DNA of 35,024 nt, taken from Mycoplasmataceae bacterium. Its GTDB lineage: Bacteria; Bacillota_I; Bacilli_A; Mycoplasmatales; Mycoplasmoidaceae. The stretch covers positions 1 to 35,024 of the forward strand of contig JAITPC010000023.1 in the NCBI GenBank assembly GCA_031289655.1, given 5' to 3'. Below, piece after piece: positions 1 to 10,660 of the stretch (its first letter is position 1; each line of letters starts with the position of its first letter). The position numbers and the translations under genes were made by a program. Below the pieces are notes generated by a model that worked only from the letters and a program-made list of their open reading frames with translations, did not search any database and was not told the DNA's origin.

Positions 1-1
1 T

Positions 2-748
2 TTATTATTTTTCATTATAGGTTTTGTGGCATTATTAACTTTTAAAATTTTAGAGGATTTGCATATTTATAGTTACCATCCTTGATGGATACAAGTTGGC
101 GTCCCTGGGTTTGCTGGAATTTGTTGTTTATATAGTTTGCTTAATTATCGCTACAGTGATAAAAGACATTATTTTATTGTTATTGCTCTATTTTTTGCAA
201 TGGTTGCTGAAATAATTAATGCTTGCGATTTAAGTTTTGGTTTATTATTTTTTACTATTACTCATATTTGTTTAACAATATTTCATTGAAAAAAATCTAA
301 GAAATTTGGAAAATTCGAGATCATAAGTATGTTAATCTTTATTTTTTTATACATTTTAATTGTTAGTTTGCTTGAATATTATTTATTTTATAATTTTGAG
401 CATTTTCAACCAATCGGGACACCAAAGGTGCCACCAGTCACATATGTGATAGTGATACCAGTTTATATGTTTGTGTTAAGCTTAATGGCTTGAAGAAGTA
501 TATGCACCTTTAGACAAAAACATAGCGGAAGAATTATTGTAGGTTCTTTATTGTTTTATTTATGTGATATTTTTATATTAGCCGAGTTGGCATCACCTTG
601 ATGGCATAATGGAAATTGAGAATTAAATTTTCAAGATCCTCCCATATATTTATTAGTTTTATCTTGAATTACATATTTGCCTTCATTGTTCTTATTGAGT
701 TGCATTGATCAGCAAATATTCATCAATAAAAAATATAAGTGATTTTAA
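2..748 (+). CDS. YhhN/TMEM86-like membrane protein (5' end outside window)
   Basis: The open frame runs in from the left edge and ends at TAA 746-748, giving 248 visible residues with several TGA-encoded Trp. It is a polytopic membrane protein with about seven or eight hydrophobic stretches. Two blocks recall the YhhN/TMEM86 (lysoplasmalogenase-like) family: an AEIINACDLSFGLLFF-type segment near residue 65, where the family has a GD..L...F..GL block, and GSLLFYLCDIFILAE near residue 180, where the family has G..LF..SD..LA. That family contains vinyl-ether lysophospholipid hydrolases of the membrane, but the activity here is inferred only. The acidic residues are partly changed (GD to AE). It is followed 21 bases later by secA, which appears to have its own promoter. 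The family assignment is moderately sure; the true start is not visible. Confidence 0.6.
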
Positions 749-769
749 TTTATAATTTATATATATACT

Positions 770-3277
770 ATGCAAAAATTAGGTATAAAACGATTTAATA
801 TTTTTTCTCCTCATAAAAAGATATTAAGGAAAGCAAAACTTATTGCTGATAAAGTTGAAGGTCTAAAATTTTCTTTTAGAAAATTATCCAATGAAGAATT
901 AAGTAATAAAACAGAGTATTTTTTAGATTTATTAAAAAAAGGTTATTCATTAGATAGTTTTATTTATGAGGCTTTTGCAACCGTTAGGGAAGCAACATAT
1001 CGTATTCATGGAATCTTTGCATATAAAGTTCAAATAATTGGATCTTGTATTTTACATTTTGGAGATTTTGCTGAATTATACACGGGTGAAGGAAAGACAT
1101 TGGTTTGTGTTATGGCAGCATATTTAAATGCTTTAACAAAAAAAGGTGTGCATATTGTTACAGTTAATGAATATTTAGCACAACGTGATGCTAAATTTTG
1201 TGCCGAATGTTTGAATCCGTTGGGAATTACTGTTGGATATAATCTTAGTTCATTTTCTCCAGACGAGAAAAGAAAAATGTTTGCTTGTGATATTACTTAT
1301 ACCACTAACAGTGAATTAGGCTTTGATTATTTAAGAGATAATATGGTAAAAAATATAGATGAAAAAGTAATTAGAGGTTTAAATTATGCTATTGTTGATG
1401 AAGGCGATTCAGTTTTAATTGATGAGGCAAGAACACCACTAATTATTTCTGGTCAACCAAAACGTGATACAAGTAGTTATGTTAATGCTGATAAATTCGT
1501 TAAAACATTAGAAAGTAACGAATATAAGAAAGATCCAGAAACAAATACAATATTTTTGAACGATGATGGAGTTAAAAAAGCAGAAGAATATTTTAAATTA
1601 AAAAACTATTACGGAATTGAGAATTCTGATTTAATTCATAAGATAAGAAACGCATTAATGGCTAATTATATTTTTCAATTAGGGGTTCAATATATCGTTA
1701 GAGAAGATGAAATAGTTTTGGTTGATCAATATACTGGTCGAATCATGGAAGGAAGAAGTTATAATGCTGGACTGCAACAGGCTATACAGGCAAAGGAATA
1801 TGTAAAAATTGAACCAGAAAACATTGTTGTCGCAACAATTACTTATCAATCTTTTTTTAGACTTTATAAAAAATTATCTGGTTGTAGCGGAACAGCTTTC
1901 ACTGAAGAGGAAGAATTTATTAAAATTTACAACATGGTTGTTGTTCCAATACCAACAAACAAGCCAGTTATTAGAAAAGATCATAACGATTATGTCTTTT
2001 CTAATAAAATTACTAAATGGCATCATGTCGTGGCAGATGTGGAAAGAATTCATGAAACAGGTCAGCCAATATTGATTGGTACAGCAAGCGTTGAAGATTC
2101 CGAAGAATTAGCAAAATTTTTGAGAAATAAAGGTATAAATTTTGAGCTGTTAAATGCCAGGAACCATATTAAAGAAGCCGAAATTGTTAAGCATGCCGGG
2201 GAAAAAGGCGCAATCACAATTTCTACAAACATGGCTGGTAGAGGAACGGACATTAAATTAGGCAAGGAAGTAAAAGAACTTGGTGGTTTATATGTTATTG
2301 GGACTGAAAAAAACGAAAGTAGAAGAGTTGATAATCAATTACGTGGTAGAAGTGGAAGACAAGGCGACATTGGTGAAACAAGATTTTTCATTTCATTGCA
2401 AGATGAATTATTTAGAAGATTTGCAATTGATAAAATTGATAAGTCAAATGATAAAATTGAAGATGATGATAAATATGATTCTTGATTTTTTAGTAAGTTA
2501 TTGAACAATGCACAAAAGAAAATTGAAGGTTTTAATTTTGATGCTAGAAAAAATTTGATTGATTATGATAGCGTTTTAGCTAGTCAAAGAGAGTTAATTT
2601 ACAAACAAAGAGATCAAATTTTAATTGGTAAGGATAATTTTTCTATACTAAAAAACATGGTTAAACATGTTGCAAGGGAAATTATTAATTTGAATATTGA
2701 TCCACATAATAATAATTTAGTTGATGGAGCAAAAATTGCAATGTTATTAAACCGTATGCTTTTTAACCAAGATCTTATTAGTCAAGAATATTTTAAAAAA
2801 AGAACATTAGATGATGCTAAAGCTATTATTGAGGAAATTATCAAAATGAGCATTGACATTAAAATTGAAAAACTTGGCCCTGAGCAATCAAAGAGAATAT
2901 TGAAAGATATTTTGTTACAAAATTTAGATTTCCAATGAACTAATCACTTAGATAAAGTGGGTAAGATTCGAGAAGGGGTTTCATTACGAAGTCTTGAACA
3001 AAAATCTCCACTTCATATCTATGTAGGAGAAGCTGATAAAAATTTTGATGAAATAAAAAAATCTATTGCAAGAAGTTGTATTTTAGCACTTCATAGAATG
3101 TATATTCCTGATTCTAATAAGATTATTAGAGAGACAATGACTAATTCGATCCCTGGTTTAATTAGAGAAGAAGCTGTTGATAAAATGCTACATCAACAAA
3201 GCATAAATAAAATTGATTTAGAAAAAATAATTGTTAAAAATGTAGCGGTTAAGAAAGAAGGCGAAAAAAGTGAATAG
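770..3277 (+). CDS. secA: Preprotein translocase ATPase SecA
   Basis: SecA is the motor that drives unfolded preproteins through SecYEG at the membrane. The frame is continuous for 835 residues when TGA at 2483 and 2936 is read as Trp. Walker A GEGKT is at residues 106-110. Motif II is at 209-214 and reads DEGDS, followed by VLIDEARTPLIISG; the family normally has DEVDS. The second ATPase half has NMAGRGTDIKLG and QLRGRSGRQGD. The wing and scaffold regions follow, and there is no C-terminal zinc-binding tail, which many Mollicutes lack. Several other normally fixed positions differ (YTGEGKT for MKTGEGKT, SGCSGTAFTE for SGMTGTAKTE), so this is a divergent but complete SecA. A TATATA lies 6 bases before ATG and a TATAAT 13 bases before it. 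The end overlaps the recR start by 8 bases, indicating coupling. Confidence 0.95.
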
Positions 3278-3866
3278 AGATTTTGATTTTTTGCTTGATG
3301 CTTTAAAATCATTGCCAGGAATTGGAAATAAGCAAGCTAAAAATATTGCTTATTTTCTTATCAATAAGGATGAAAAATTTATTAGTGATTTAGTTGAAAG
3401 AATTAAAAATATAAAAAACAATCTTTATTTTTGTGAAGAATGTAATAATATATCAATTGATAAACGATGCAAAATTTGTAATAATCCACTTAGAAATGAT
3501 AAAAAAATTTGTATTGTAAATACAACTGAAGATTTAAATAAAATTGAAGAAACTAAATCATTTGACGGGTTATACTATGTTTTAAATAATGAAATCGATG
3601 CTAAAAAAAATACTTCACTAAATTCAAAAATTATCAATAAATTAGTTGTGATGATCAATAAATATAAATTTAAAGAAATCATTATTGCAACTAATTGGAC
3701 AATAAATGGCGAGGCAACTGCGGCTTTTATTAAAAAGATGCTGAATGAGATTTTACCAACAGCTTCCATTTATCGATTAGCTATTGGTTTACCAATCAAT
3801 TCAGCACTTGATTATGCTGATAACACAACATTGAAATCTGCTATTGAGAATAAAACAAAATACTAA
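3270..3866 (+). CDS. recR: Recombination mediator RecR
   Basis: RecR acts with RecO/RecF to load RecA at gaps during recombinational repair. The 198-residue protein has the full family layout: an N-terminal helix-hairpin-helix (LPGIGNKQA, about residues 15-23), a four-Cys zinc finger (C55, C58, C67, C70) and a Toprim domain with NTTED and ATNWTINGEATA, where the family has ATNPT.EGEATA. It ends with the GLP.NS.LDYAD signature. The start is GTG inside the end of secA, with no Shine-Dalgarno sequence, so translation is probably coupled. mnmE begins 2 bases after its stop. The secA-recR-mnmE grouping looks like one transcript. Confidence 0.95.
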   Translation: MNRDFDFLLDALKSLPGIGNKQAKNIAYFLINKDEKFISDLVERIKNIKNNLYFCEECNNISIDKRCKICNNPLRNDKKICIVNTTEDLNKIEETKSFDGLYYVLNNEIDAKKNTSLNSKIINKLVVMINKYKFKEIIIATNWTINGEATAAFIKKMLNEILPTASIYRLAIGLPINSALDYADNTTLKSAIENKTKY

Positions 3867-3867
3867 T

Positions 3868-5199
3868 ATGCTAAATAACACAATAGTCGCTTTATCAACC
3901 CCACCATTCAATGGTGCCATTCATATTATTAGATTATCTGGAAATCAAGCTTATGAAATTTTAAATAAAATTATCTTAATAAAAATTAAAAAAGAATCAT
4001 ATCGAATACAAAAAAACACTATTTGTGAGAATGGCAAGAAAATTGACGAAGTATTATTGATGAAATTTGTTTCACCAAAATCATTTACAGGTGAAGATTT
4101 AATTGAAATTAATTGCCATGGCGGTATTTTCATCGCTAATAAAATTATTGAACTACTAATAAAAAATGGTGCTAAAATAGCCCAAAAAGGTGAATTTAGC
4201 AAAAGAGCATTTATGAATAAGAAAATTTCTTTAAACCAAGCTAATGCTATCAATAATTTGATTAATGCTACCAATGAGATTACCATTTCAAATGTCAACA
4301 ATGCATTAAATAAAAGATCAAATGATTTAATTGATAAATTTAGTAATGAATTATTTAAAATAATTGGACAAATTGAAGTCAATATTGATTATCCTGAGTA
4401 TGAAGATAGTTCTAATAAAAAAAACATATTAAATAATATAAAAAAGATCAATAAAAAAATTATTGCAATAATTTCACACTCCAAGATGGCAATGAAATTT
4501 AATCAAGGATTTGATATTGCAATCATCGGTAAACCAAATGTTGGTAAATCCTCGTTATTAAATGCATTTATAAATGAAGACAAGGCCATCGTTAGTTCTA
4601 TTCCAGGCACTACACGTGATGTTGTAGAAACCAAAATTAATATGAACGGCATTACCATCAATATTTTAGATACTGCTGGGATAAGAAATAAAACAAACAA
4701 TAAAATTGAAAAAATAGGTATAAATAAAAGCTATGAGGTAATTAAAAAAGCTGATTTAATATTGTTCGTGGTTGACGGCACTAAACCCTTAGATGAAAAT
4801 GATAAAAAAATTTTAAATCATATAAAAAATATGAATTTTATTATTGTCAATAATAAAGTGGATATTAAGCAATACAATAATCATTTAAATTCTATTAAGA
4901 TTAGCGCTAAGCAAAAACAAATATCTAACTTAATCATGGAAATTAAAAAAAGATTCAACACTTTATCGATTGAAAAATATGATGGCGTGATTTTGCAATC
5001 GCAACAAATAATAGGTTTGTTGGAAAATACGCTTTTATTACTTGAAAAATGTTTTGAAGATATTAAAAAAAATACCCCTATTGATTTAGTTATTGAAAAT
5101 ATGCATGAGGCATTCGAGAATATCCTAAAAATTCAAGGTAGAAGTAATGATTTCAACTTTATTGATGAAATGTTTAAAAATTTTTGTCTTGGGAAATAA
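3868..5199 (+). CDS. mnmE: tRNA modification GTPase MnmE
   Basis: MnmE works with MnmG to install the 5-carboxymethylaminomethyl group on wobble uridine of tRNAs, in the cytoplasm. I chose ATG 3868 because the product then begins NNTIVALSTPPFNGAIHIIR, matching the family N-terminus (..TI.A.STP.G.GAI.I.R); a TTG at 3844 would add 8 residues and overlap recR. The 443-residue protein has the tetrahydrofolate-binding N-domain, a helical domain and an inserted G domain: G1 GKPNVGKS at 221-228, G2 GTTRD, G3 DTAG from 268, G4 NNKVD. It ends with the diagnostic CLGK, including the catalytic Cys at 440. It follows recR by 2 bases and is probably the last gene of the secA transcript. Confidence 0.96.
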   Translation: MLNNTIVALSTPPFNGAIHIIRLSGNQAYEILNKIILIKIKKESYRIQKNTICENGKKIDEVLLMKFVSPKSFTGEDLIEINCHGGIFIANKIIELLIKNGAKIAQKGEFSKRAFMNKKISLNQANAINNLINATNEITISNVNNALNKRSNDLIDKFSNELFKIIGQIEVNIDYPEYEDSSNKKNILNNIKKINKKIIAIISHSKMAMKFNQGFDIAIIGKPNVGKSSLLNAFINEDKAIVSSIPGTTRDVVETKINMNGITINILDTAGIRNKTNNKIEKIGINKSYEVIKKADLILFVVDGTKPLDENDKKILNHIKNMNFIIVNNKVDIKQYNNHLNSIKISAKQKQISNLIMEIKKRFNTLSIEKYDGVILQSQQIIGLLENTLLLLEKCFEDIKKNTPIDLVIENMHEAFENILKIQGRSNDFNFIDEMFKNFCLGK

Positions 5200-5206
5200 T
5201 AATATT

Positions 5207-5249
5207 ATTTAGGAAATCACATCATCCTTTTAGTGTAATTATCCTAAAT
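5207..5249 (+). other. Inverted repeat downstream of mnmE
   Basis: A perfect 8-bp inverted repeat, ATTTAGGA (5207-5214) and TCCTAAAT (5242-5249), separated by 27 bases, lies in the gap between the convergent mnmE and lipoprotein genes. There is no T run, so a classical terminator is not supported. It may be a weak hairpin at transcript ends or chance in AT-rich DNA. Confidence 0.25.
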
Positions 5250-5319
5250 GCTCATTATTATAGTATTTAAACTACATACAAAATAAGTAAAATGATGGAA
5301 AATTTTGCATGTACTAAAT

Positions 5320-5958
5320 TTATTTATCAAAAACTTTGCATCAACCTCTTAGACCGGCTTCTTCTAGTGTTATATTTTTAAAATCTTTAGGAACATATTC
5401 CCCTGAAAACATAGTATAATCTTCAAAATAATTCAATGTCATTTCATTTTTTCATTCATAATTATCACTAAATTGTCAACCTCCTAAAGAACCATCATAA
5501 TAAGAATGCATTTTAGTAGTGGTTTCACTGCCTGCGGCGAAGTCGAATTTCATATCCCCAATAAAGCATCATGCTTTGGTAGAGTCACCAGCAATTGGAG
5601 TATACATTATCGTGGTTCAGAAAAGAGATGTGGCTGTGGAATCACTTGAAGCATGAAGAATTATCATTCCAACATCAGAACCTCGTGGAATACCACCTAT
5701 AGCAGTCACTCAATCAATTCCTTTATCAAATACTAATCTCTTGTTTGTCATGACAGCATCCCATGGAACATCAATTAAATCAACTCAACCTTTGGCTGGT
5801 TTACTACAACTATGCCCAATTAATATTGTGGAAAGAATTCCTCCACCTACCCCAACAGTAAACCAAGTAGCAGAAAGAGCAACCTTAACAGTATTTCTTC
5901 TATTTCAAACCTTGTGTTCTCTTTTGTTCAAAACGTTATTGTGCTTATTGTATTTCAT
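5320..5958 (-). CDS. GLRGW-family lipoprotein A, phase-variable promoter
   Basis: This predicted surface lipoprotein has 212 residues with TGA as Trp. The start is ATG 5958, preceded by TATAAT 9 bases upstream. The N-terminus is longer and more basic than in its paralogues (about 25 residues rich in Lys, Arg and His). A hydrophobic stretch with VGVGGGIL follows, ending in LIGHSC, an atypical lipobox. The mature part has NKRLVFDKGIDW near its start, IGDM in the middle and LEEAGLRGWCKVFDK at the end, all shared with lipoproteins B to D elsewhere in the window. The glycine codons in the signal peptide are mixed (no G run), so only the promoter C9 tract can switch this gene. Function is unknown; in Mollicutes such proteins are typically surface antigens or adhesins. 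It is convergent with mnmE and divergent from dnaX. Confidence 0.8.
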
Positions 5959-5967
5959 TTCAATTTA

Positions 5968-5996
5968 ATTATATATACCGGGGGGGGGAATTTGTG
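5968..5996 (-). promoter_or_regulatory. Switchable promoter of lipoprotein A (C9 spacer)
   Basis: On the minus strand CACAAA (5996-5991) and TATAAT (5973-5968) are separated by exactly 17 bases, of which nine are a C run (5988-5980). Slippage in the run would change the spacer length. The same arrangement is found at four other lipoprotein genes here. Confidence 0.7.
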
Positions 5997-6010
5997 GCGA
6001 GATTTTTTTC

Positions 6011-6040
6011 ATACAAATATATTTATATTTGTATTTTTTT
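6011..6040 (+). terminator. Intrinsic terminator upstream of dnaX
   Basis: A perfect 10-bp hairpin, ATACAAATAT (6011-6020) and ATATTTGTAT (6025-6034) with an ATTT loop, is followed by seven T on the plus strand. It would stop rightward transcripts just before the dnaX promoter, for instance read-through from mnmE that would be antisense to lipoprotein A. The stem is AT-only, so its strength is uncertain. Confidence 0.5.
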
Positions 6041-6083
6041 AAGGTGTGTTCAAAAACATAACAAATTATATAATAAACAATGT

Positions 6084-7760
6084 ATGAGTCATATTTCTTT
6101 TTATCGTAAATATCGACCAAAAAAATTTGCTGAAGTTATTGGACAAAATCACGTTGTAATAACGTTAAAAAATGAAATAAAATATAATAGAATATTTAAT
6201 GGTTATATTTTATCTGGTCCTAAAGGAAATGGGAAAACAACGATTGCTAAAATATTTGCAAAAGCAATGAATTGCTTACAACCCATTGACGGGGATTGTT
6301 GCGAAAAATGTGAAAATTGTTTATTGATTGATAGCAGTAATTGTTCTGATATCATCGAATTAGATGCCGCAAGTAACAATGGTGTAGATGAGGCTAGAAA
6401 TATTGTTAACAATATTAAGTATTTGCCGATGCAACTTAAAAAGAAAGTTTACATTATCGATGAAGCCCATATGATCACAACTCAAGGATGAAATGCGTTG
6501 TTAAAGACTATTGAGGAAATTCCACAACACGCTGTGTTTATTTTTGCTACTACTGAATTTCACAAAATTCCTGCCACAATAGTTTCACGATGTCAATATT
6601 TTAATCTAAATAAATTTAATGAACAAGAATTAGTCAATGTTATTGAAAAAGTTATCAAGACCGAACACATCAATATTAGCCAAGAGGCTAAAGTTGAGAT
6701 TATTAAGTTATCAAAGGGGCATGCCCGTGATGTTTTGACTATGTTGGAACAAATATATTCGCTTTCAAATGGAAAAGAAATTACAGTTGAAAATGTTAAT
6801 GATATATTTGGTTTGATATCGATTGATAAAAAAATTGAATTTATTAATGAAATTATCAAATGTAATGTTGAAAAATCACTTTCATTAATTAATTTTTATT
6901 ACGATAATGGCATAAATTTTGAAATTTTATGCGAAGGAATCATTACAATTTTAATTGATAAAATAATTTATGAACAAACCAATGATATTTCACTATTAAA
7001 AATTTTAACAAAAGAAAACATTAATTCTATTTTGTTGAATGTTGAGCAATTATTTTCTTTCATTAATGTTTGAGAAGAAAAAATCACTATGTTTAAAAAA
7101 AATAATAATGAAAAATTTTATTTAGAAAAAATTATTTTTGAGTCAATGAAAATATTCTCAAATCAGCAAAATAATGTTATTAACGACATTCCGACTGCTA
7201 AAATTTCAGTTGATAAAAGTAAAAATGATGAATTACCAAATGCGGATCAATTATTCTCTTTAAAAGAAATCAAAAATGAAATAAAACAAGATGTTGAAAA
7301 AGAATTAAAATTAAGTAATAACAACACCGTGTCGAATAATTCTAATTTTGATAGCATTTTTATGTCAATAGCAGATAATAGTAATCTATATCATCTTAGT
7401 GAAAGAAAAAATGATTTAGAGCTACTTAAGCAAAATAATGTGGACGAAATTAATTTTTTTGTTCTGGCAACAAAAATTGTTGTTTCGAGCGAATATGGAG
7501 CAGTCATCCAATTTGAAGATCCGATTGATGCAAAATTATTTAATAATTATTCTTTAAATGCAGATTTTATTAATAAAATCAATAAAATTATTCCAAAACC
7601 TATTATATTTATTGGTTTTACTAAAGATAAGATTAAAATTTTAGCTCAAGAATACGCTAAAAATAAAAAAAATGGGGTTAAATATGACAACATTGATATC
7701 ACAAAGTATTTTTCAAAAAATAGAATTCAAAAAGCTTATGAAGATTTTTTGAATAAATAA
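6084..7760 (+). CDS. dnaX: DNA polymerase III subunit tau/gamma (DnaX)
   Basis: DnaX is the ATPase of the clamp loader that opens and loads the beta clamp for the replicative polymerase. The frame of 558 residues includes TGA Trp codons at 6489 and 7071. The start is ATG 6084, giving the typical SFYRKYRPKKFAEVIGQ N-terminus; a GTG at 5994 would add 30 unrelated residues and lies upstream of the promoter. TATAAT (6069-6074) is 9 bases before ATG. Walker A GPKGNGKT is at 45-52, a zinc-binding Cys cluster is at about 73-87, and DEAH is at 126-129. The sensor region ATTEFHKIPATIVSRC follows. The C-terminal third is Asn/Lys-rich and poorly conserved, as expected. The 3' end overlaps the convergent NUDIX gene by 25 bases. 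Confidence 0.95.
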
Positions 7761-8233
7761 TTTCTAACTTTTTTTGATTCATTAACATTGGTGTAATAAA
7801 TACCTTTTGCATATTGTCGCAACACTTTCTTTCTATCACTAATAATATTCATTGGTAATTTTTTAATATTGAATCACTTTAGTTCACTCGCTTTTTCTGG
7901 TTCACCAATTTTTGGTATACCTTTTCATTTTGTGCACATAAAGCTAAAATTGTAATATGCGTGTTCCTTGCCACCGATAGTTTTGTGGATAACACCAATG
8001 AATTTCAAATCTCGCTCCTTAATCTTAACACATATTTCTTCAAAAGCCTCATGAATGATAGCATCAGTAGGAGACTCTCCATGATCAACATGACCGCTTG
8101 CACCAGCTTCTCACATTTTATCAGCTCACCCACCTTTTCTCCGTTGCAGAAGAACAAAAAAATTATTATTAACCTTCTTATATAGAAAAAGTTGGGAGGA
8201 AGACAAATATTGTGAATATGTTTTAGACCCCAT
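7736..8233 (-). CDS. NUDIX hydrolase
   Basis: NUDIX enzymes hydrolyse nucleoside diphosphates linked to another group, often damaged dNTPs or cofactors. The 165-residue protein has a NUDIX box GHVDHGES....IIHEAFEEICV around residues 51-75. It fits GX5EX7REUXEEXGU except that Arg is His and the last Gly is Cys. The EE pair that binds metal is intact. ATG 8233 follows TATAAT by 6 bases, so the mRNA is probably leaderless. Its -10 box overlaps that of divergent pyk in the shared ATTATAAT at 8240-8247. The 3' end runs 25 bases into dnaX. The substrate cannot be told. Confidence 0.82.
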
Positions 8234-8239
8234 AAATAT

Positions 8240-8247
8240 ATTATAAT
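8240..8247. promoter_or_regulatory. Shared -10 octamer of the NUDIX gene and pyk
   Basis: ATTATAAT reads as TATAAT on the plus strand (8242-8247, 10 bases before pyk ATG 8258) and as TATAAT on the minus strand (8245-8240, 6 bases before the NUDIX ATG 8233). Two divergent promoters therefore share four bases of their -10 boxes in a 24-base intergenic gap. Confidence 0.6.
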
Positions 8248-8257
8248 ACAATTGTAA

Positions 8258-9763
8258 ATGTCAAATATTTCTAAGATTAAAATTGTTAATACAATAGGCC
8301 CTTCGATAACTCAAAAAATATGAGACAAAGAGATTTATAAACAAAACCCTGAAATGGTTGCTAAAGCCAAAAAAATGTGCGAAGAAATTATTATTGCAGG
8401 CAGTAATGTTGCAAGATTTAATTTTTCTCATGGAAGTGTTGAAGAACACACTATTAGAATTGAACTATTGCGAGAAGCTAGTAAAAAACTTAATGTTCCT
8501 TACTCATTTCTTTTAGATACAAAAGGACCAGAAATTAGAGTTTGTAAATTCCCAGATGATGGTATTTTATATGAAAAAGGGAGCAAAATTACAATTTATA
8601 CTCTCAAAAAGAATATAGGAACCAAACAATCATTTTGTGTTTATGATGCAACTGGAAAATACAATATGGCAAAAGATGTTAAAGTCGGAAATAAAATTTT
8701 AGTAGAAGATGGAAAATTGATTTTAGTAGTAGATAAAGTTAATGTTAAAGATGGAATTATTATTGCAACAGCATTAAATAACCACGTTGTTAAAACGAAT
8801 AAAAGAATTAATCTTCCTGGAGCAACTTATACCATGCCATTTGTTAGCGCGAAGGATAAACAGGATGTTATTTTGGCTTGCAAGTTAAATTTAGACTATG
8901 TTGCGCCAAGTTTTGTTAATAATGCAAAAAATGTTCAAGAGATAAGAAATATTTTAAATAAAAATGGAGGAAAAAATATTAAAATTATCTCAAAAATTGA
9001 ATCCACAGAAGGAATTAAAAATTTAGATGAAATAATTAAGGTCAGTGATGGTATCATGGTTGCTAGAGGTGATCTTGGAATTGAAATTCCTTATTATGAG
9101 GTTCCTTATTATCAGGAGGAAATGATTAGAAAATGTAGAAGGGCTAATAAACCAATTATCGTGGCTACACAAATGTTAGATTCCATGGAAAAAAGTTTAT
9201 TAGCGACTAGAGCAGAAACTACCGATGTATATGTTGCTGGTAAATGAGGAACAGATGCGACTATGACTAGTGGTGAGACAGCACAAGGACAATATCCAAT
9301 CAACGTCATTAAAACCATGAAGAGAATTAATCAAGAATCACAAAATAATTTTTGTTATATGAATGCCATTGAAAAATTTAATGAAATGGCTTCATACACA
9401 AAATTAGACAGTAAGATCAAAAAACAATGTTTAGATATTGCCAAATTAGCTATGCCTAAGAATTCTGGCACAAATCAAGCCTTGTTTCCATACGAGTGTT
9501 TGATTATTTTTGAAAATAACGAAAAACTAATTAATGCCATTAGCAATATTAGACCAGGTGCATCGATCATCGCCGTTATTGATGATAAAAAACTTTATAA
9601 CAAATTTGGTTTAAATTACGGTATTTTTACTTACTTAGTTGAGGATTTAAAAACTGCCAAAGCAAATTATAAAAAAATTACTAAAAATGCGCTTACGCAT
9701 TATTCAATTAATTCTAAAAAATCAATCGCATATATCAATAATAAAGCCTTAAAATTAGCTTAA
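8258..9763 (+). CDS. pyk: Pyruvate kinase
   Basis: This enzyme transfers phosphate from phosphoenolpyruvate to ADP, the final ATP-yielding step of glycolysis in the cytoplasm. It has 501 residues, with TGA Trp at 8321 and 9245. The start ATG 8258 gives [13 protein letters not shown], the usual N-terminal strand. Visible motifs are NFSHG (about 55-59), DTKGPEIR (from 87), KIESTEG (246-252, with the catalytic Lys), [10 protein letters not shown] (267-276) and [11 protein letters not shown]. The C-domain is complete and there is no extra PEP-utiliser domain. Its -10 box is shared with the divergent NUDIX gene. The next gene begins one base after its stop. Pyruvate kinase fits the fermentative energy metabolism usual in Mollicutes. 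Confidence 0.97.
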
Positions 9764-9764
9764 A

Positions 9765-10637
9765 ATGCCATTAGTAGATAAAAATTTAAATAATTGGGAG
9801 ATAAATGGCAATAGCGTATGCCTGAGCCACGAATATTTAAAAAAAGGCTTAGACAAAAATAATAAATGGGGTAAATTTAAAAAAATAACCGGCACCCGAT
9901 TTAGTTCTATATTTGGTTTGAGTAAATACAATTCACCTTTCAAAACATGAATGGGTATGACAAATCTTTATAAAGATGATATGGATCCGACTCTTAGCGA
10001 GGTAGGAAATATTATTGAACCATTTTTAAGGGATTATGCTGCAAAATATTTAAATCACGATTATATCATGCATAATCCGATTGAGATTGGCTTTGATGCT
10101 TTCAGCAATAATGAAATATTCGGTGGTATTCCTGATGGAGAACCAATCAATAGCAATGGTAAGGTAGATTATTCTAACAGTTTGCCAATGTTAGAAATAA
10201 AAACTACTTCCATTGATAAACTTAGTTATAAAAGCACAAAAGGAATTATGAGGATGCAAAAGGATGAGAATAATTTACCAATTATCTCTAAGGCCGGAGA
10301 AAAGAGAAAAGAATGATTTGATAGTAATGATCATATCGTTATTCCTATTGAATATCAATTTCAATTAGCTCTATATTTATACTTACGAAATATAAAAAAA
10401 GGAATGTTCGTGATTAGTTTTTTAAAAGGTGATGATTATTCTGATCCAGGTTCATTCGAATGCGATACGCATGAAATTAGAATGGTTGAATTTAACATCG
10501 AAAGTATTGCTGGACTAGAAAAGTATATTGATAGGGCAAAAGAGTGATATTGTAAATATATTACCGGTGGAATTAGTCCCGAAATGACTAATGATGACAA
10601 AATATGATTAGAAAAAGAAAGAAAAAATTTACAATAA
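9765..10637 (+). CDS. YqaJ-like PD-(D/E)XK nuclease
   Basis: This 290-residue protein resembles the YqaJ/lambda-exonuclease-like recombinase family found in phages and in some Mollicutes. The N-terminal part has ITGTRFSSIFGLSKYNSPF (41-59), matching the family's IT.S....LGL..Y.SP block. VGNIIEPFL follows at about 80-88 (family G...EP), then D124 within GGIPDGE and the active-site pair E144-x-K146 (LEIKTT). Family members are metal-dependent exonucleases that process DNA ends. The gene starts at ATG 9765, one base after the pyk stop, with no promoter or Shine-Dalgarno of its own, so it is probably co-expressed with pyk. No phage genes lie nearby. Family fairly sure, role inferred. Confidence 0.72.
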
Positions 10638-10660
10638 TAATAATATAATATAATCATTCC

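Noticed and set aside
770-3277. secA as three broken fragments
   Set aside because: The breaks are TGA codons at Trp positions, read as Trp in this genetic code; the frame never changes.
3844-3867. Earlier TTG start for mnmE
   Set aside because: It would overlap recR, and the family N-terminus begins at ATG 3868.
5741-5968. Plus-strand frame of 75 codons opposite lipoprotein A
   Set aside because: It is a shadow of the lipoprotein signal peptide, with no start signal and no recognisable product.
5994-6083. Longer N-terminus for dnaX from GTG 5994
   Set aside because: It lies upstream of the dnaX TATAAT, spans a hairpin terminator and adds residues unlike any DnaX.
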